From an uncultured Caulobacterales bacterium (GTDB taxonomy: Bacteria > Pseudomonadota > Alphaproteobacteria > Caulobacterales > Caulobacteraceae): 64,000 nucleotides of DNA. The notes beneath the pieces were generated by a model. The model did not search any database. It was not told the DNA's origin and saw nothing but the letters and a program-made list of their open reading frames with translations. Below, one piece after another: positions 35,932 to 45,058 of the stretch. The stretch is taken from contig CAISEP010000020.1 of the NCBI GenBank assembly GCA_903884425.1, positions 124,001 through 188,000 of the forward strand, given 5' to 3'. Made by a program: the position numbers and the translations under genes. How positions within the stretch are numbered: position 1 is the first letter of the stretch; every line of letters begins with the position of its first letter.

Positions 35932-36690
35932 CTAATGGCCCAGTATGTGGGTGGCGATCGGCTTCCAGGCGGGGAGGAGGTAGATCCACGTGGTCGCCAC
36001 CTGGACGGCCACCGCCAGCCCCACCGCCGACAGGACCGCCGGGTGCAATCGCCGCCGCGTCGCCAGATCATGGACCAGGATCGCCCCCATCAGCACCACG
36101 GCTCCGACGAAGTGGGGCACGAAGAAGGTCAGGAACCCCGGACCGATCATCTTGGCCATGAAGGGACCCAGGAACGGACCGATCCAGCGGGAGAAGCCGG
36201 CATCGGACAGGATGATCGTGCCGATGAGCATCAGCCGCTTGTGCGCCGCCCCGTCGGCCCGCAGCGCCAGTCCGGAAAAGGCAATGATCGCGAAGCTGAC
36301 GACGCTCAGGACCGGAAGGATCAGGAAGGGGGCGTCGCCGTCGGGCGTGCCGAACTCCAGGTTCCCCATCACCAGGAAGGCCCAGGGGCCGACCACGGTC
36401 ATCCACGGGATCATGAAGAGCCCCGCCACGCCCAGCCGCCGGTGGAGATCGACCCGGCCGGACCGGATCAGCGACATCTGGGTGGTCAGCAGGGCCAGCC
36501 ACGCCACATAGCTCACCGCGTGCACATGCACGATCCAGGCATAGGGCACGTGCTGGCCGGTGAAATGATCCAGGCTGTCGGGGATGAACCCCGCCAGCAC
36601 CCCGCCCCAGATGCCCGCGAGGATCAGGAGGAAGAAGTTCCTGTCCGAGGCTTCCCGGGGTGAAAACCCTGATATCGCTGCCGTTGTCAT
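35932..36690 (-). CDS. Uncharacterised seven-helix membrane protein
   Basis: 252 residues with about seven hydrophobic segments. Conserved-looking features are HVHAVSYVAWLALLTTQ, VDLHRRLGVAGLFMIPWM and the C-terminal PHFVGAVVLMGAILVHDLATRRRLH, with histidines placed at the helix ends as in haem-binding or DUF2306-like membrane proteins. I do not recognise the family with certainty. It is a monocistronic gene between the GST and the dipeptidase. Confidence 0.75.
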   Translation of the reverse strand: MTTAAISGFSPREASDRNFFLLILAGIWGGVLAGFIPDSLDHFTGQHVPYAWIVHVHAVSYVAWLALLTTQMSLIRSGRVDLHRRLGVAGLFMIPWMTVVGPWAFLVMGNLEFGTPDGDAPFLILPVLSVVSFAIIAFSGLALRADGAAHKRLMLIGTIILSDAGFSRWIGPFLGPFMAKMIGPGFLTFFVPHFVGAVVLMGAILVHDLATRRRLHPAVLSAVGLAVAVQVATTWIYLLPAWKPIATHILGH

Positions 36691-36781
36691 CGATGCCCCC
36701 CGAAGACCCGGGGAAACTAGATCATGACACGGCCCAGGCCGCAATCGGCCCCCGACGGGATGCCGTGGCGCTGTCGGCGGG

Positions 36782-38068
36782 CTACTTCCTGTCCAGGTCG
36801 GTGATCCGGTCCTCCGCCGGGAAGCGGTTCGCCTGGCTCGCGGCCACCTGCTCCACCGCGCGCATCACCCGCAGGATGTTCTGGCCGGTGAGCTTCTTCA
36901 GGTCCGCATCGCTCCAGCCCCGTCCCGCCAGCTCGGCAACCAGGTCCACATAGCTGTCGACGCCGGACACGCCGTCGATCACCAGCCCGTCCGTGTCCCC
37001 GAAGTCCGCGCCGATCCCCACATGGTCGATCCCGGCCACGGCGCGGACATGGTCCACATGGTCGGCCACGTCCTTCAGGCTGACCGGCGGCCGGGGGTGC
37101 GCCGTGCGCCAGGCGTCCATCGCCGGCTTGACCGCGGCGGGGTCGCCGGGATGCAGGGCCTTCTGCCGGGCCTCCTCCGCGGTCTCGTCGGCGGACCAGC
37201 GGCGCACGGCCTCGCTGACATAGAAGGGCACGAAGTTGACCATCACCACCCCGCCGTTCTGCGCCACCCGCTTCAGGATCGCGTCCGGCACGTTGCGGGG
37301 GTGGTCGGCCAGGGCCCGGGCGGAGGAATGGCTGAAGATCACCGGCGCCTCGGCCACGTCCAGGGCGTCGGACATGGTCTTGGCGGAGACGTGGCTCAGG
37401 TCCACCAGCATGCCCAGCCGGTTCATCTCCTTCACCACCGCCTTGCCGAAGGGGGTGAGGCCGTTGTGCACGGGATCGCCGTTGGAGCTGTCCGCCCAGT
37501 CCGTGTCGCCGAAATGGGTCAGGGTCATGTAGCGGGCGCCCAGGCGATAGAGGGTGCGCAGCACCTCGAGGCTGTCGTCGATCCCCTCCCCGCCTTCGAT
37601 GCCCATGAGGGAGGCGACCCGGCCGGACGCCTCGACCTTCGCCACCTCGTCGGCGGTGAAGGCCAGCCCCATCTGCTCCGGATAGCGGGCGGCGAGGCGG
37701 CGGACCAGGTCCATCTGCTTCTCCACCGCCACGGTGGCGGCGGGGCCCTTCAGGTCTCCCGGCACCCACAGGGACCAGAACTGGCCGCCGACGCCGCCGC
37801 GCTTCAGCCGGGCAAAGTCGGTGTCCAGCCCCGCCGCCCGGGCCGCGGCCTCGTCCCGCAGGTCGACCCCGTTGCTCCGCCCCCCGAACTGGGTGCGGAG
37901 CGCCCAGGGCAGGTCGTTGTGCCCGTCGATCACCGGGGACACCTTCAGCACCGCCCGCGCCCGCTCCATCGGCGTCGGCGGGGCACTGGTCGCCTGAGCC
38001 GCCGTGGCCGCCATCCCGGCGGAGATCAGCGTGGCGAGAAGGGCGGTGCGAAGGGGCGAAGGGCGCAT
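36782..38068 (-). CDS. Membrane dipeptidase (M19 family)
   Basis: 428 residues with an N-terminal signal sequence (cut near AQA-TSAPP). The zinc dipeptidase motifs are all visible: VIDGHNDLPW (His-x-Asp), EGGEGIDDSLEVL (bridging Glu), LTHFGDTDWADS, VDLSHVS and IFSHSSARAL (His ligands) and HVGIGADFGD. M19 enzymes hydrolyse dipeptides, including D-containing ones, in the periplasm or at the outer surface. GGAG lies 6 nt before the ATG. Confidence 0.94.
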   Translation of the reverse strand: MRPSPLRTALLATLISAGMAATAAQATSAPPTPMERARAVLKVSPVIDGHNDLPWALRTQFGGRSNGVDLRDEAAARAAGLDTDFARLKRGGVGGQFWSLWVPGDLKGPAATVAVEKQMDLVRRLAARYPEQMGLAFTADEVAKVEASGRVASLMGIEGGEGIDDSLEVLRTLYRLGARYMTLTHFGDTDWADSSNGDPVHNGLTPFGKAVVKEMNRLGMLVDLSHVSAKTMSDALDVAEAPVIFSHSSARALADHPRNVPDAILKRVAQNGGVVMVNFVPFYVSEAVRRWSADETAEEARQKALHPGDPAAVKPAMDAWRTAHPRPPVSLKDVADHVDHVRAVAGIDHVGIGADFGDTDGLVIDGVSGVDSYVDLVAELAGRGWSDADLKKLTGQNILRVMRAVEQVAASQANRFPAEDRITDLDRK

Positions 38069-38132
38069 GGGAGACTCCGGACGGCAAGTCCCCAAGCCTA
38101 GCGCCTCAGCCGCCTGACGCAATCACCCGCGG

Positions 38133-39038
38133 CTAGAGGGAGGCCATGCCCCCGTCCGGGGTGTCGTCCCCCGCCAGGAAGTCCTCGATGATCGGGAAGG
38201 TCTCCGCCGGGCGGGTGACCAGGAACAGGTGGCCGCCGGGCACGGTCTTCAGCGTGGCATTGGGGATCAGCCGGGTCAGCAGCTTGCCGTTGATCAGGGG
38301 CACGATGCGGTCCACCTCCCCCATCAGGACCAGGGTCCGGGCCTTGAGGAAGGGCAGGTAGAAGGCGCTGGTCCAGCCCAGCATGGCCGCGAGCTGGAAC
38401 AGATAGCCCTTCTGGCTGGGGGGGCGCAGGCGGGAAATGTGCCCGTCCGCCGCCGTCTCCTCTCCATACAGGGCGTGGAAGTTGGCCCGCATGAAGGAGG
38501 GGTCCACATAACGCCGCGGGTCGGCCATCTTGGCCAGCACCTTGGGGTCGCCGGGGGCCATCAGCACCCCCGCCGCCGTGGCGCACAGGATCAGCTTGCC
38601 GGTGCGGTCCGGGTGCTGGAAGGCGAACTGCTGGGCCAGTCCCCCGCCCCAGGACACGCCCATCACGTCGACCTTGCCGCTGTAGCCCAGCTTGTCCAGC
38701 AGCCGCGCGGCGCGCAGGGCCATGGTCCAGGGCCGGTAGGGGAATTTCGGGTCCGGGGACCCGCCGATGCCGGGCATGTCGAAGGTGATGATGTCCTGGT
38801 CCGGCAGCCAGTGGGCCAGGGGGGCCATGATCTCGATATTGGCCCCGATGCCGTTGAAGAACAGGATCGGCCGCCGGGGTGCGGCCCCCGCCCGCGGCCG
38901 GGCGCGGAACACGGCGACCCGCAGCATCCGCCCGCCGACGCGCATCATCTCCACATGCGCCTCATGCGGGTCGGCGGCGGGGTCGTAACCCTCCAGCGGG
39001 CTCTCGGCGGCGGCTGCGGACACGGGCTCTTCCTTCAC
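38133..39038 (-). CDS. phaZ: Poly(3-hydroxyalkanoate) depolymerase, alpha/beta hydrolase
   Basis: 301 residues from a GTG start. Alpha/beta-hydrolase fold with oxyanion region FFNGIGANIEIMAPL, nucleophile Ser in GVSWGGGLAQQFAFQHP, acid in LMGEVDRIVPL and His in GGHLFLVTRP. The GVSWGGxLAQQFA pattern and the place next to phaC match the intracellular medium-chain-length PHA depolymerase family (TIGR02240 type). It mobilises stored polymer to hydroxyacids at the granule surface. It is 30 nt downstream of phaC, probably in one transcript. Confidence 0.85.
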   Translation of the reverse strand: MKEEPVSAAAAESPLEGYDPAADPHEAHVEMMRVGGRMLRVAVFRARPRAGAAPRRPILFFNGIGANIEIMAPLAHWLPDQDIITFDMPGIGGSPDPKFPYRPWTMALRAARLLDKLGYSGKVDVMGVSWGGGLAQQFAFQHPDRTGKLILCATAAGVLMAPGDPKVLAKMADPRRYVDPSFMRANFHALYGEETAADGHISRLRPPSQKGYLFQLAAMLGWTSAFYLPFLKARTLVLMGEVDRIVPLINGKLLTRLIPNATLKTVPGGHLFLVTRPAETFPIIEDFLAGDDTPDGGMASL

Positions 39039-39068
39039 TGGTCCCGCCGCAGGTGCGACGGGAGGGGA

Positions 39069-40757
39069 TCAATCGAACACATAGAGGCCCGGCGCGGGAT
39101 CGCCCGGCGGGTGGGCCTTGGAGCCCAGGGTCTTCGGCGCGGCCTTCGGCTTGCCGGAGCGGTCCTGCAACCATTGGGCCCAGAGGGGCCACCAGGACCC
39201 GGCCTGCTCCTTCGCCTGGGTGGACAGCCATTCCTCCACGCTGGCGGCGGGACGGGTCTCGCTGCGGAAGAACTTCGCCTTGGGATTTCCGGGCGGGTTC
39301 AGCAGGGACTGGATGTGCCCCGCCTGGGACAGGATGAACTCCACATTGGGCGAGCCCACCAGCTGGGTGGTGCGGTAGCAGGCCTTCCAGGGGGTGATGT
39401 GGTCGGTGACGCCCGCGACGATGAACACGTCCTGGGTCACCTTGGTGAGGTCGACCAGGTGCCCCGCCAGCTCCGTCTTGCCCGGATTGCGGAAGGGCTG
39501 GGTCTCGTAGACGTCCAGATAGTCCGAATGCAGCTGGGCGGTCAGGTTGGTGGAGTCGTTGTTCCAGAACAGCACGTCGAAGGCCGGTGGGTCCTCCCCG
39601 TGCAGGTAGTTGTTGATGACATAGTTCCAGACCAGGTCGTTGGGCCGGAGCCAGGCGAAGGTCCGCGACAGGGACGCCCCGTCCAGCACCCCGGCCTTGG
39701 CGGAGCGCCGCCGCGCCATCTCGATCCCGTGCTTGGACACCAGGGCACCCGTCTCGCTGTCGTCCGGCTGGGGGTCCAGCACGCAGACCATCAGGGTGGC
39801 GGAGGCCACGCGGGTGTCCCCCGTCGCCGCCAGCTTGCTGAGCAGGGTCGCCGCCGTGATCCCGCCGGAGCAGGCGCCGGAGATGTTCACGGTCTTGGAC
39901 TTCGAGATCTCGCAGACCACGCCGATGGCCTCGATCAGGGCATCCACATAGTCCCCCAGGCCCCAGTCCCGGTGCTCCGCCGTCGGATTGCGCCAGCTGA
40001 CCATGAAGGGCTGGATGCCGTTGGTGGTCAGGTGCCGGATGATGCTCTTCTCCGGCGACAGGTCGTTCACATAGGCCTTGTTGATCTGGGGCGGGATGAT
40101 CAGCAGCGGGACCGGCCAGACCTGGTCCGTGGTCGGCGCATACTGGATCAGCTCCATCATCTCGTTGCGGAACACCACCGCACCCTTCGAGGTGGCGAGG
40201 TTCTCCCCCACCTTGAACGGGCGCTTGTCCACCTGGCTGACGATGCCGTCGTTCTTGGTGATGTCCTCATAGGCGTTCTGCAGCCCCTTCAGCAGGGACG
40301 CGCCGCCGGTCTCGAAGGCCTTCTTCACCGCCGAGGGATTGCCGATCAGGGAATTGGTGGGGGCGATGCTGTCGAGGATCATGCCGGTGACGAAACTGGC
40401 CCGGGCCCGTTCCGCCTCGTCGAAGTCGAGATCGTCCATCCACTCCGCCACGCCCTCCCGCACGGCGAGGTAATACTGCATGCCGGCCTTGTAGAAGGGG
40501 TTCATGCGGAAGGCGGGGTCGAGGAACCGCTTGTCCTTGGGATCGGGCGCCAGATCGGACTGGTTGGTGACGATCTTCACCACTTCGCCCGAAAATTTCT
40601 TCATGTGCTTCAGGGTCTTGACCGGACGGCCCGCGGTCTCGCGCAGCATCACGCCCACCGCGCCGATCAGGTCCTCGCGGGCGAGACCGACCATGGGATT
40701 CATGGCGACGACGTTTTCCGCCGCACCGGCGCCGAGGTCATTGGGGGCTTTGGCCAT
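39069..40757 (-). CDS. phaC: Class II-like poly(3-hydroxyalkanoate) synthase
   Basis: 562 residues, length as in Pseudomonas class II synthases (about 560). The lipase-like box SGACSGG carries the nucleophile at Cys296, the same number as in Pseudomonas PhaC1; the catalytic Asp lies in GVTDHITPW and the His in AGHIQSLLNPPGNPKA. The N-terminal region contains PFYKAGMQYYLAVREGVAEW. It polymerises (R)-3-hydroxyacyl-CoA into PHA on granules. Divergent from phaD with a 67-nt gap that must hold both promoters. Confidence 0.93.
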   Translation of the reverse strand: MAKAPNDLGAGAAENVVAMNPMVGLAREDLIGAVGVMLRETAGRPVKTLKHMKKFSGEVVKIVTNQSDLAPDPKDKRFLDPAFRMNPFYKAGMQYYLAVREGVAEWMDDLDFDEAERARASFVTGMILDSIAPTNSLIGNPSAVKKAFETGGASLLKGLQNAYEDITKNDGIVSQVDKRPFKVGENLATSKGAVVFRNEMMELIQYAPTTDQVWPVPLLIIPPQINKAYVNDLSPEKSIIRHLTTNGIQPFMVSWRNPTAEHRDWGLGDYVDALIEAIGVVCEISKSKTVNISGACSGGITAATLLSKLAATGDTRVASATLMVCVLDPQPDDSETGALVSKHGIEMARRRSAKAGVLDGASLSRTFAWLRPNDLVWNYVINNYLHGEDPPAFDVLFWNNDSTNLTAQLHSDYLDVYETQPFRNPGKTELAGHLVDLTKVTQDVFIVAGVTDHITPWKACYRTTQLVGSPNVEFILSQAGHIQSLLNPPGNPKAKFFRSETRPAASVEEWLSTQAKEQAGSWWPLWAQWLQDRSGKPKAAPKTLGSKAHPPGDPAPGLYVFD

Positions 40758-40824
40758 GCGTCGCTTCCCTGATCCTTGTGGTGGGCGGGTCGCATCTGCG
40801 CTCGCCTTATCCCCGCATCCTCGT

Positions 40825-41469
40825 ATGTTCCGGAAAGCTGTCAACCGAGCCCCCGTCACCGTGAGCACCAAGACCCGCATCCTGGAGACCGCCCTGGACC
40901 TCTTCAACGCCGAGGGGTTCGGGGCCCTGTCGGCGGTGGACGTGGCCTCGGCGCTCGGGATCAGTCCGGGGCATCTCTATTATCACTTCAAGGGCAAGGC
41001 CGAGATCGCCGCGGCGCTGGCCCGCAACTACCGGGACGAGTGCGACATGGTCCTCGACGCCGCCCGGGACGCCTGCCGGGGGGAGGCCGCGACGCTGGAG
41101 ACCCTGTGGACCTATGTCCACATCCTGCTGGAGGAGGCGTGGGACGCGCGCTTCCTGTACCGGGAAGCCCAGGCCCTGGCCGCCGCCCATGCGCAGATCG
41201 CCGCGGACCTGCGCCACATCCTGGTCCGCCAGCGGGACACCCTGCGCGCCCTGCTGGGAGAACTGGCGGCCAACCGGGCCATCACCGCCGGGCCGGAGGT
41301 GCTGGACGGCGTCGCCCGCCTGATGACCACCGCCGTCGGCTATCACGCCCTGTTGCTGGAGCTGGAGGGGGATGCCGGACCGCCGCGGGAGCGGGTGGCC
41401 CGCGCGGCGGCCCAGATCCTGCTGCTGCCCGCCGGCCTGATCGGGACCGGACCTGCGGGCAGCGACTAG
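40825..41469 (+). CDS. phaD: TetR-family regulator of the PHA cluster
   Basis: 214 residues from ATG (or 202 from GTG at 40861). The N-terminal helix-turn-helix reads KTRILETALDLFNAEGF and VDVASALGISPGHLYYHFKGKAEI; the C-terminal domain is all helical, as in PhaD-type TetR proteins. Divergent orientation to phaC and tail-to-tail position with the phasin gene support a role in controlling PHA genes in response to a CoA or fatty-acid signal. Confidence 0.85.
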   Translation: MFRKAVNRAPVTVSTKTRILETALDLFNAEGFGALSAVDVASALGISPGHLYYHFKGKAEIAAALARNYRDECDMVLDAARDACRGEAATLETLWTYVHILLEEAWDARFLYREAQALAAAHAQIAADLRHILVRQRDTLRALLGELAANRAITAGPEVLDGVARLMTTAVGYHALLLELEGDAGPPRERVARAAAQILLLPAGLIGTGPAGSD

Positions 41470-41471
41470 GC

Positions 41472-41984
41472 TCAGGCCTCCTTGGAGACCTTGGCGGCCT
41501 TGGGGGCCTTGGCGGCGACGGCCTTCGGCGCGGCGGGCTGTTCCGCCTTCAGGGCATGGACCTCGGCGGTCAGGGTCTCGACCTGGGCGGAGAGCTTTTC
41601 CACCGCCTGGGCGAGCGCGCCGATGTTCAGGGGGGCCAGGGTCTCGGTGACCGACTTGCGCACCTTGCCGATCCGGGCTTCCAGGGCCGCCACCCGCTCT
41701 TCGCGGAAGCTGCGGGCCTGTTCCACCAGGGACACGACGCGCTCGCCCTGCGGGGTCTTGGCGATGGTGTCGCGGACCTTGTCCTCGACTTCCTCGCCCT
41801 TGGCCACCAGCTGGTCGAAGGCTTCGTTGGCACCGGTGGCGAGCTTTTCCACCGCGCCTTGCGTCTCGGCATACATGCGGCCATAGGCCCCGACGCCGGC
41901 CAGCCAGATCTTGCGGGCGATGTCCGGATCGTGGGCGACGGGGGTGGTCGCGGCGGTCTTTGCGGTCTTCTTGGCAGTGGCCAT
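41472..41984 (-). CDS. Phasin / PHA granule-associated protein (PhaF/PhaI type)
   Basis: 170 residues: an N-terminal Lys/Thr/Ala-rich segment, the phasin core DIARKIWLAGVGAYGRMYAE (typical of the poly(hydroxyalkanoate) granule-associated family), a long amphipathic coiled-coil middle, and an Ala/Lys/Pro tail resembling the histone-like end of PhaF. It coats storage granules. AAGGAA precedes the ATG. The stop is 2 nt from the convergent phaD stop. Confidence 0.9.
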   Translation of the reverse strand: MATAKKTAKTAATTPVAHDPDIARKIWLAGVGAYGRMYAETQGAVEKLATGANEAFDQLVAKGEEVEDKVRDTIAKTPQGERVVSLVEQARSFREERVAALEARIGKVRKSVTETLAPLNIGALAQAVEKLSAQVETLTAEVHALKAEQPAAPKAVAAKAPKAAKVSKEA

Positions 41985-42085
41985 GGGGAGGGTTCCTTCA
42001 ATCTGCACGGCGGGAAGGGGGGGAGGATGTCCCGCCGTTGTGCAGCCAATAGGCCCGCGCTTTAGAAAAAGCATTCTAGCGCCGT

Positions 42086-43279
42086 TCAGGCGGACAGCAG
42101 ACGCGCCGCGATGAGGTTGCGCTGGGTCTCGCTGGTGCCGGAATAGACGGTGGCCGCCCGCACGCAGAAGTGCTTGGCGGTCACATGCGCCCCGTGGTCG
42201 AGGTCGGCGAGGCCCAGGTCCAGCGCCTGCAGGGACGCGGCGGCAAAGGGCCCCTCGGCCTCCATGGCCAGCTCGGCCACCTGCTGGTGCAGTTCCGTCC
42301 CGATCAGCTTCAGCATGGAGGGGGTGGCGGGGTCGGCGGCATCCGCCCGGCCGGTGGGCAGGCTGCGCAGCTCCAGCTGCTCATAGGCGTCCAGCGCGAT
42401 CTGCAGGCGGGCGAGGCGGGCGAACATCGACGGCTCCAGCCGGTCGCGGATCGCCGCCATGTCCCGCGCCGTGCGCATCAGCACCCGCCGCACAAGGGCC
42501 GGCGGCGTGTTGTTGGACCGGGCCAGCGCCATCAGCCGCTTGGCCATGGTCCAGCCGTCGTTCTCCGCCCCCACCCGGTTGGCGACGGGGACGCGCACAT
42601 CGTCCAGGAACACCTGGTTGAACTCGTGGTCCCCGGCGAGGCCCAGGATCGGCGTGACGGTCAGGCCCGGGCTGTCCATGTCGATCAGCAGGAAGGTCAG
42701 GCCCTGCTGCTTGCGGCCCGTGTCGTCGGTGCGGACAATGGCGAACATGCGGTTGGAGTGGTGGGCACCCGTGGTCCAGACCTTGGTCCCCGTCACCCGA
42801 TAGACATCCCCCTCCCGCACCGCCCGGGTGGAGATGGCCGCCAGGTCCGACCCCGCCCCCGGCTCGGAAAAGCCCTGGCACCACAGATCGGCGCCGGACA
42901 GGATGGCGGGCAGGTAGCGGGCCCGCTGGGCAGGGGTCCCCTGCTCGATCAGCAAGGGCCCCAGCGCCCGGACCCCGCTGGCGGACAGGACCGGCGCGTC
43001 GTTGCGGGCGCACTCCCGGTCGAACAGGAACCGCTGCCGGGCGGTCCAGCCGGCACCCCCGTGGGCCACGGGCCAGGCCGGCGCGATCCAGCCCCGCTGG
43101 AAGAGCCGTCGGTGCCAGAGCCGGGCGGCCCCGATCTCCGAATGCACGCCGATGGTCTCCCGTCCCGCCTTGCGCAGGTCCGGTGTCAGGGCCTGGTCGA
43201 GAAACGCCCGGACCTCGGCGAGGAAGGCGTCCTCGTCCACGGGGTCGTCTGTCAGGTCCTTGCACACCGCGGCCACCAT
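42086..43279 (-). CDS. Acyl-CoA dehydrogenase family protein
   Basis: 397 residues. FAD-dependent acyl-CoA dehydrogenase fold with GFSEPGAGSDLA (flavin/substrate binding) near residue 137, VTGTKVWTTGAHHSNRMF near 163 and the C-terminal YSGTSETQRNLIAARLL. The overall pattern (GVHSEIGAARLWHRRLFQRGW at the N-terminal part) is that of the PimC-large/FadE17-like branch used for unusual acyl-CoAs. It is divergent from the thiolase gene, suggesting shared control of acyl-CoA breakdown. Confidence 0.92.
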   Translation of the reverse strand: MVAAVCKDLTDDPVDEDAFLAEVRAFLDQALTPDLRKAGRETIGVHSEIGAARLWHRRLFQRGWIAPAWPVAHGGAGWTARQRFLFDRECARNDAPVLSASGVRALGPLLIEQGTPAQRARYLPAILSGADLWCQGFSEPGAGSDLAAISTRAVREGDVYRVTGTKVWTTGAHHSNRMFAIVRTDDTGRKQQGLTFLLIDMDSPGLTVTPILGLAGDHEFNQVFLDDVRVPVANRVGAENDGWTMAKRLMALARSNNTPPALVRRVLMRTARDMAAIRDRLEPSMFARLARLQIALDAYEQLELRSLPTGRADAADPATPSMLKLIGTELHQQVAELAMEAEGPFAAASLQALDLGLADLDHGAHVTAKHFCVRAATVYSGTSETQRNLIAARLLSA

Positions 43280-43602
43280 GGCATCGCTCCCCGGCGCAGG
43301 ACTGCGCCCCGCTCACCGTGGCGGCAGGCCGACGACGCAAACATGATCTGGATCAAAGTGGGGCCTTCCCACCGGACTAGGATCAGTGTCAGGGCGAAGC
43401 GGTGACCGGGGCCCCCATCCTGCGGTCATGACCCCTTCGCCCCGTGCGGCCGCGCTGTCCGAAGATCCCCCGGACGGCGCGGTCAGGCACGCCCGCGGCG
43501 GCTCACGCCCGCCCGGTGCGCGGGAAATTCCTGTCCCGCGGGAGATTTACAAGCCGGGCACGGCCGCGCGATAACTCCCCCACCATAGGGAGAGCCACAA
43601 GA
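43280..43602. other. 323-nt divergent promoter region, acyl-CoA dehydrogenase / thiolase
   Basis: No gene is supported; a 62-codon frame at 43386-43574 lacks any family feature or good ribosome-binding site. The region contains an FNR/FixK-like box (listed separately) and ends with AGGGAGAG upstream of the thiolase ATG. Confidence 0.6.
43343..43356. promoter_or_regulatory. FNR/FixK-like binding site
   Basis: ATGAT-CTGG-ATCAA matches the FNR/FixK consensus TTGAT-N4-ATCAA in nine of ten conserved positions. It lies 64 nt upstream of the acyl-CoA dehydrogenase start and could place that gene, or the thiolase, under oxygen control. Confidence 0.5.
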
Positions 43603-44775
43603 ATGCGCGAAGCCGTCATCGTATCCTACGCCCGTACCGGTCTGGCCAAGTCCGGCCGCGGCGGGTTCAACATCACCCCGCCCATGTCCATGGCCGCCCA
43701 TGCCATCAAGCACGCCGTGGCCAAGTCCGGCGTCGAGGCGGACTTCGTCGAGGACTGCTTCCTGGGCAACAACGCCCATGCGGCCCCGAACATCGCCCGC
43801 CTGGCCGCCCTCCTGGCCGGCATGCCCAAGACCACCGCGGGCGTCAGCGTCAACCGCTTCTGCTCGTCGGGCCTGCAGACCATCGCCATGGCCGCCAACC
43901 ACATCCGGGGCGACGGTGCCGACTGCGTCGTGGCCGGTGGGGTCGAGAGCATCTCCATCCCCGGCGGCGGCGTGCCCCGGGAATCGGTGGATCCGGAGCT
44001 GCTGAAGATGGCCCCGGACATCTTCATGGCCATGATCGACACCGCCGACATCGTCGCCCAGCGCTATGGCGTCAGCCGCGAATACCAGGACGAGTACTCC
44101 CTGGAATCCCAGCGCCGCATGGCCGCGGCCCAGGCGGCGGGCAAGTTCGCCGACGAGATCGTGCCGATGGCCACCAAGATGAAGGTGGTCAACAAGGAGA
44201 CCAAGGAAGAGTCCGTGGTCGACTACACGGTGGATCGCGACGAGTGCAACCGCCCCGACACCACCCTGGCCGGTCTCGCCGGTCTGCAGCCGGTGAAGGG
44301 CGAAGGCAAGTTCGTCACCGCCGGCAATGCCAGCCAGCTGTCCGACGGTGCCGCCGCCGTGGTGCTGATGGAGGCCAAGGAAGCCGAACGCCGTGGGCTG
44401 GAGCCGCTCGGCCGCTTCGTGTCCTGGGCCGTGGCCGGCTGCGAGCCGGACGAGATGGGCATCGGCCCGGTGTTCGCCGTGCCGAAGCTGCTGAAGCGCC
44501 AGGGCCTGACCGTGGACGACATCGACCTGTGGGAACTGAACGAGGCCTTCGCCTCCCAGTGCCTCTACAGCCGCGACAAGCTGGGCATCGATCCGGCCAA
44601 GTACAATGTCAACGGCGGCTCCATCGCCATCGGCCACCCCTTCGGCATGACGGGCGCCCGCTGCGCCGGCCACATCCTGCAGGAAGGCCGTCGCCGCAAG
44701 GCCAAGTGGGGCGTGGTGACCATGTGCATCGGCGGCGGCCAGGGCGGCGCCGGGCTGTTCGAGATCTACAGCTAG
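43603..44775 (+). CDS. Thiolase (acetyl-CoA C-acyltransferase family)
   Basis: 390 residues. All thiolase signatures are intact: nucleophile Cys in NRFCSSGLQ (near residue 88), GGSIAIGHPFGMTGAR with the catalytic His and MCIGGGQGGAGLFE with the second Cys near the end. It condenses or cleaves 3-ketoacyl-CoA; the sequence does not tell a biosynthetic acetoacetyl-CoA thiolase from a degradative FadA-type enzyme. With the acyl-CoA dehydrogenase and the PHA cluster nearby it could supply or use PHA precursors. GGGAGAG precedes the ATG. Confidence 0.93.
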   Translation: MREAVIVSYARTGLAKSGRGGFNITPPMSMAAHAIKHAVAKSGVEADFVEDCFLGNNAHAAPNIARLAALLAGMPKTTAGVSVNRFCSSGLQTIAMAANHIRGDGADCVVAGGVESISIPGGGVPRESVDPELLKMAPDIFMAMIDTADIVAQRYGVSREYQDEYSLESQRRMAAAQAAGKFADEIVPMATKMKVVNKETKEESVVDYTVDRDECNRPDTTLAGLAGLQPVKGEGKFVTAGNASQLSDGAAAVVLMEAKEAERRGLEPLGRFVSWAVAGCEPDEMGIGPVFAVPKLLKRQGLTVDDIDLWELNEAFASQCLYSRDKLGIDPAKYNVNGGSIAIGHPFGMTGARCAGHILQEGRRRKAKWGVVTMCIGGGQGGAGLFEIYS

Positions 44776-44780
44776 GAACT

Positions 44781-44915
44781 GCGTCCTTCGAGACGGGCCT
44801 TGCGGCCTCCTCAGGATGACGCGCGTTTGTTCCATACACGGATCAGGATGTGGGCTCGAAAACCCCAACCTGCGTCATGGTGAGGAGCCCCGAAAGGGGC
44901 GTCTCGAACCACCCG
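44781..44915. repeat. Composite extragenic repeat, locus 3 unit a
   Basis: Complete unit 5 nt after the thiolase stop, nearly identical to the copy at 18028 (TTTGTTCCATACACGGATCA, GTGGGCTCGAAAACCCC, CGTCATGGTGAGGAGCCCCG, CGTCTCGAACCAC). Confidence 0.9.
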
Positions 44916-44917
44916 CT

Positions 44918-45051
44918 GCGTCCTTCGAGTCGGGCCTTGCGGCCCTCCTCAGGATGACGCGCGTTTGTTCCACACGTGGATCAGGATATGGGCTCGAAAC
45001 CCCTACCTGCGTCATGGTGAGGAGGCCCGTCAGGGCCGTCTCGAACCACGC
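44918..45051. repeat. Composite extragenic repeat, locus 3 unit b
   Basis: Second tandem copy, same orientation and same middle as unit a, ending 7 nt before the stop codon of the convergent chemoreceptor gene. The two units fill the whole gap between convergent genes. Confidence 0.9.
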
Positions 45052-45058
45052 CCCCCCC

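Noticed and set aside
43386..43574. 62-codon frame between the acyl-CoA dehydrogenase and thiolase genes
   Set aside because: No ribosome-binding site, no recognisable motif, and it overlaps the expected promoter region.
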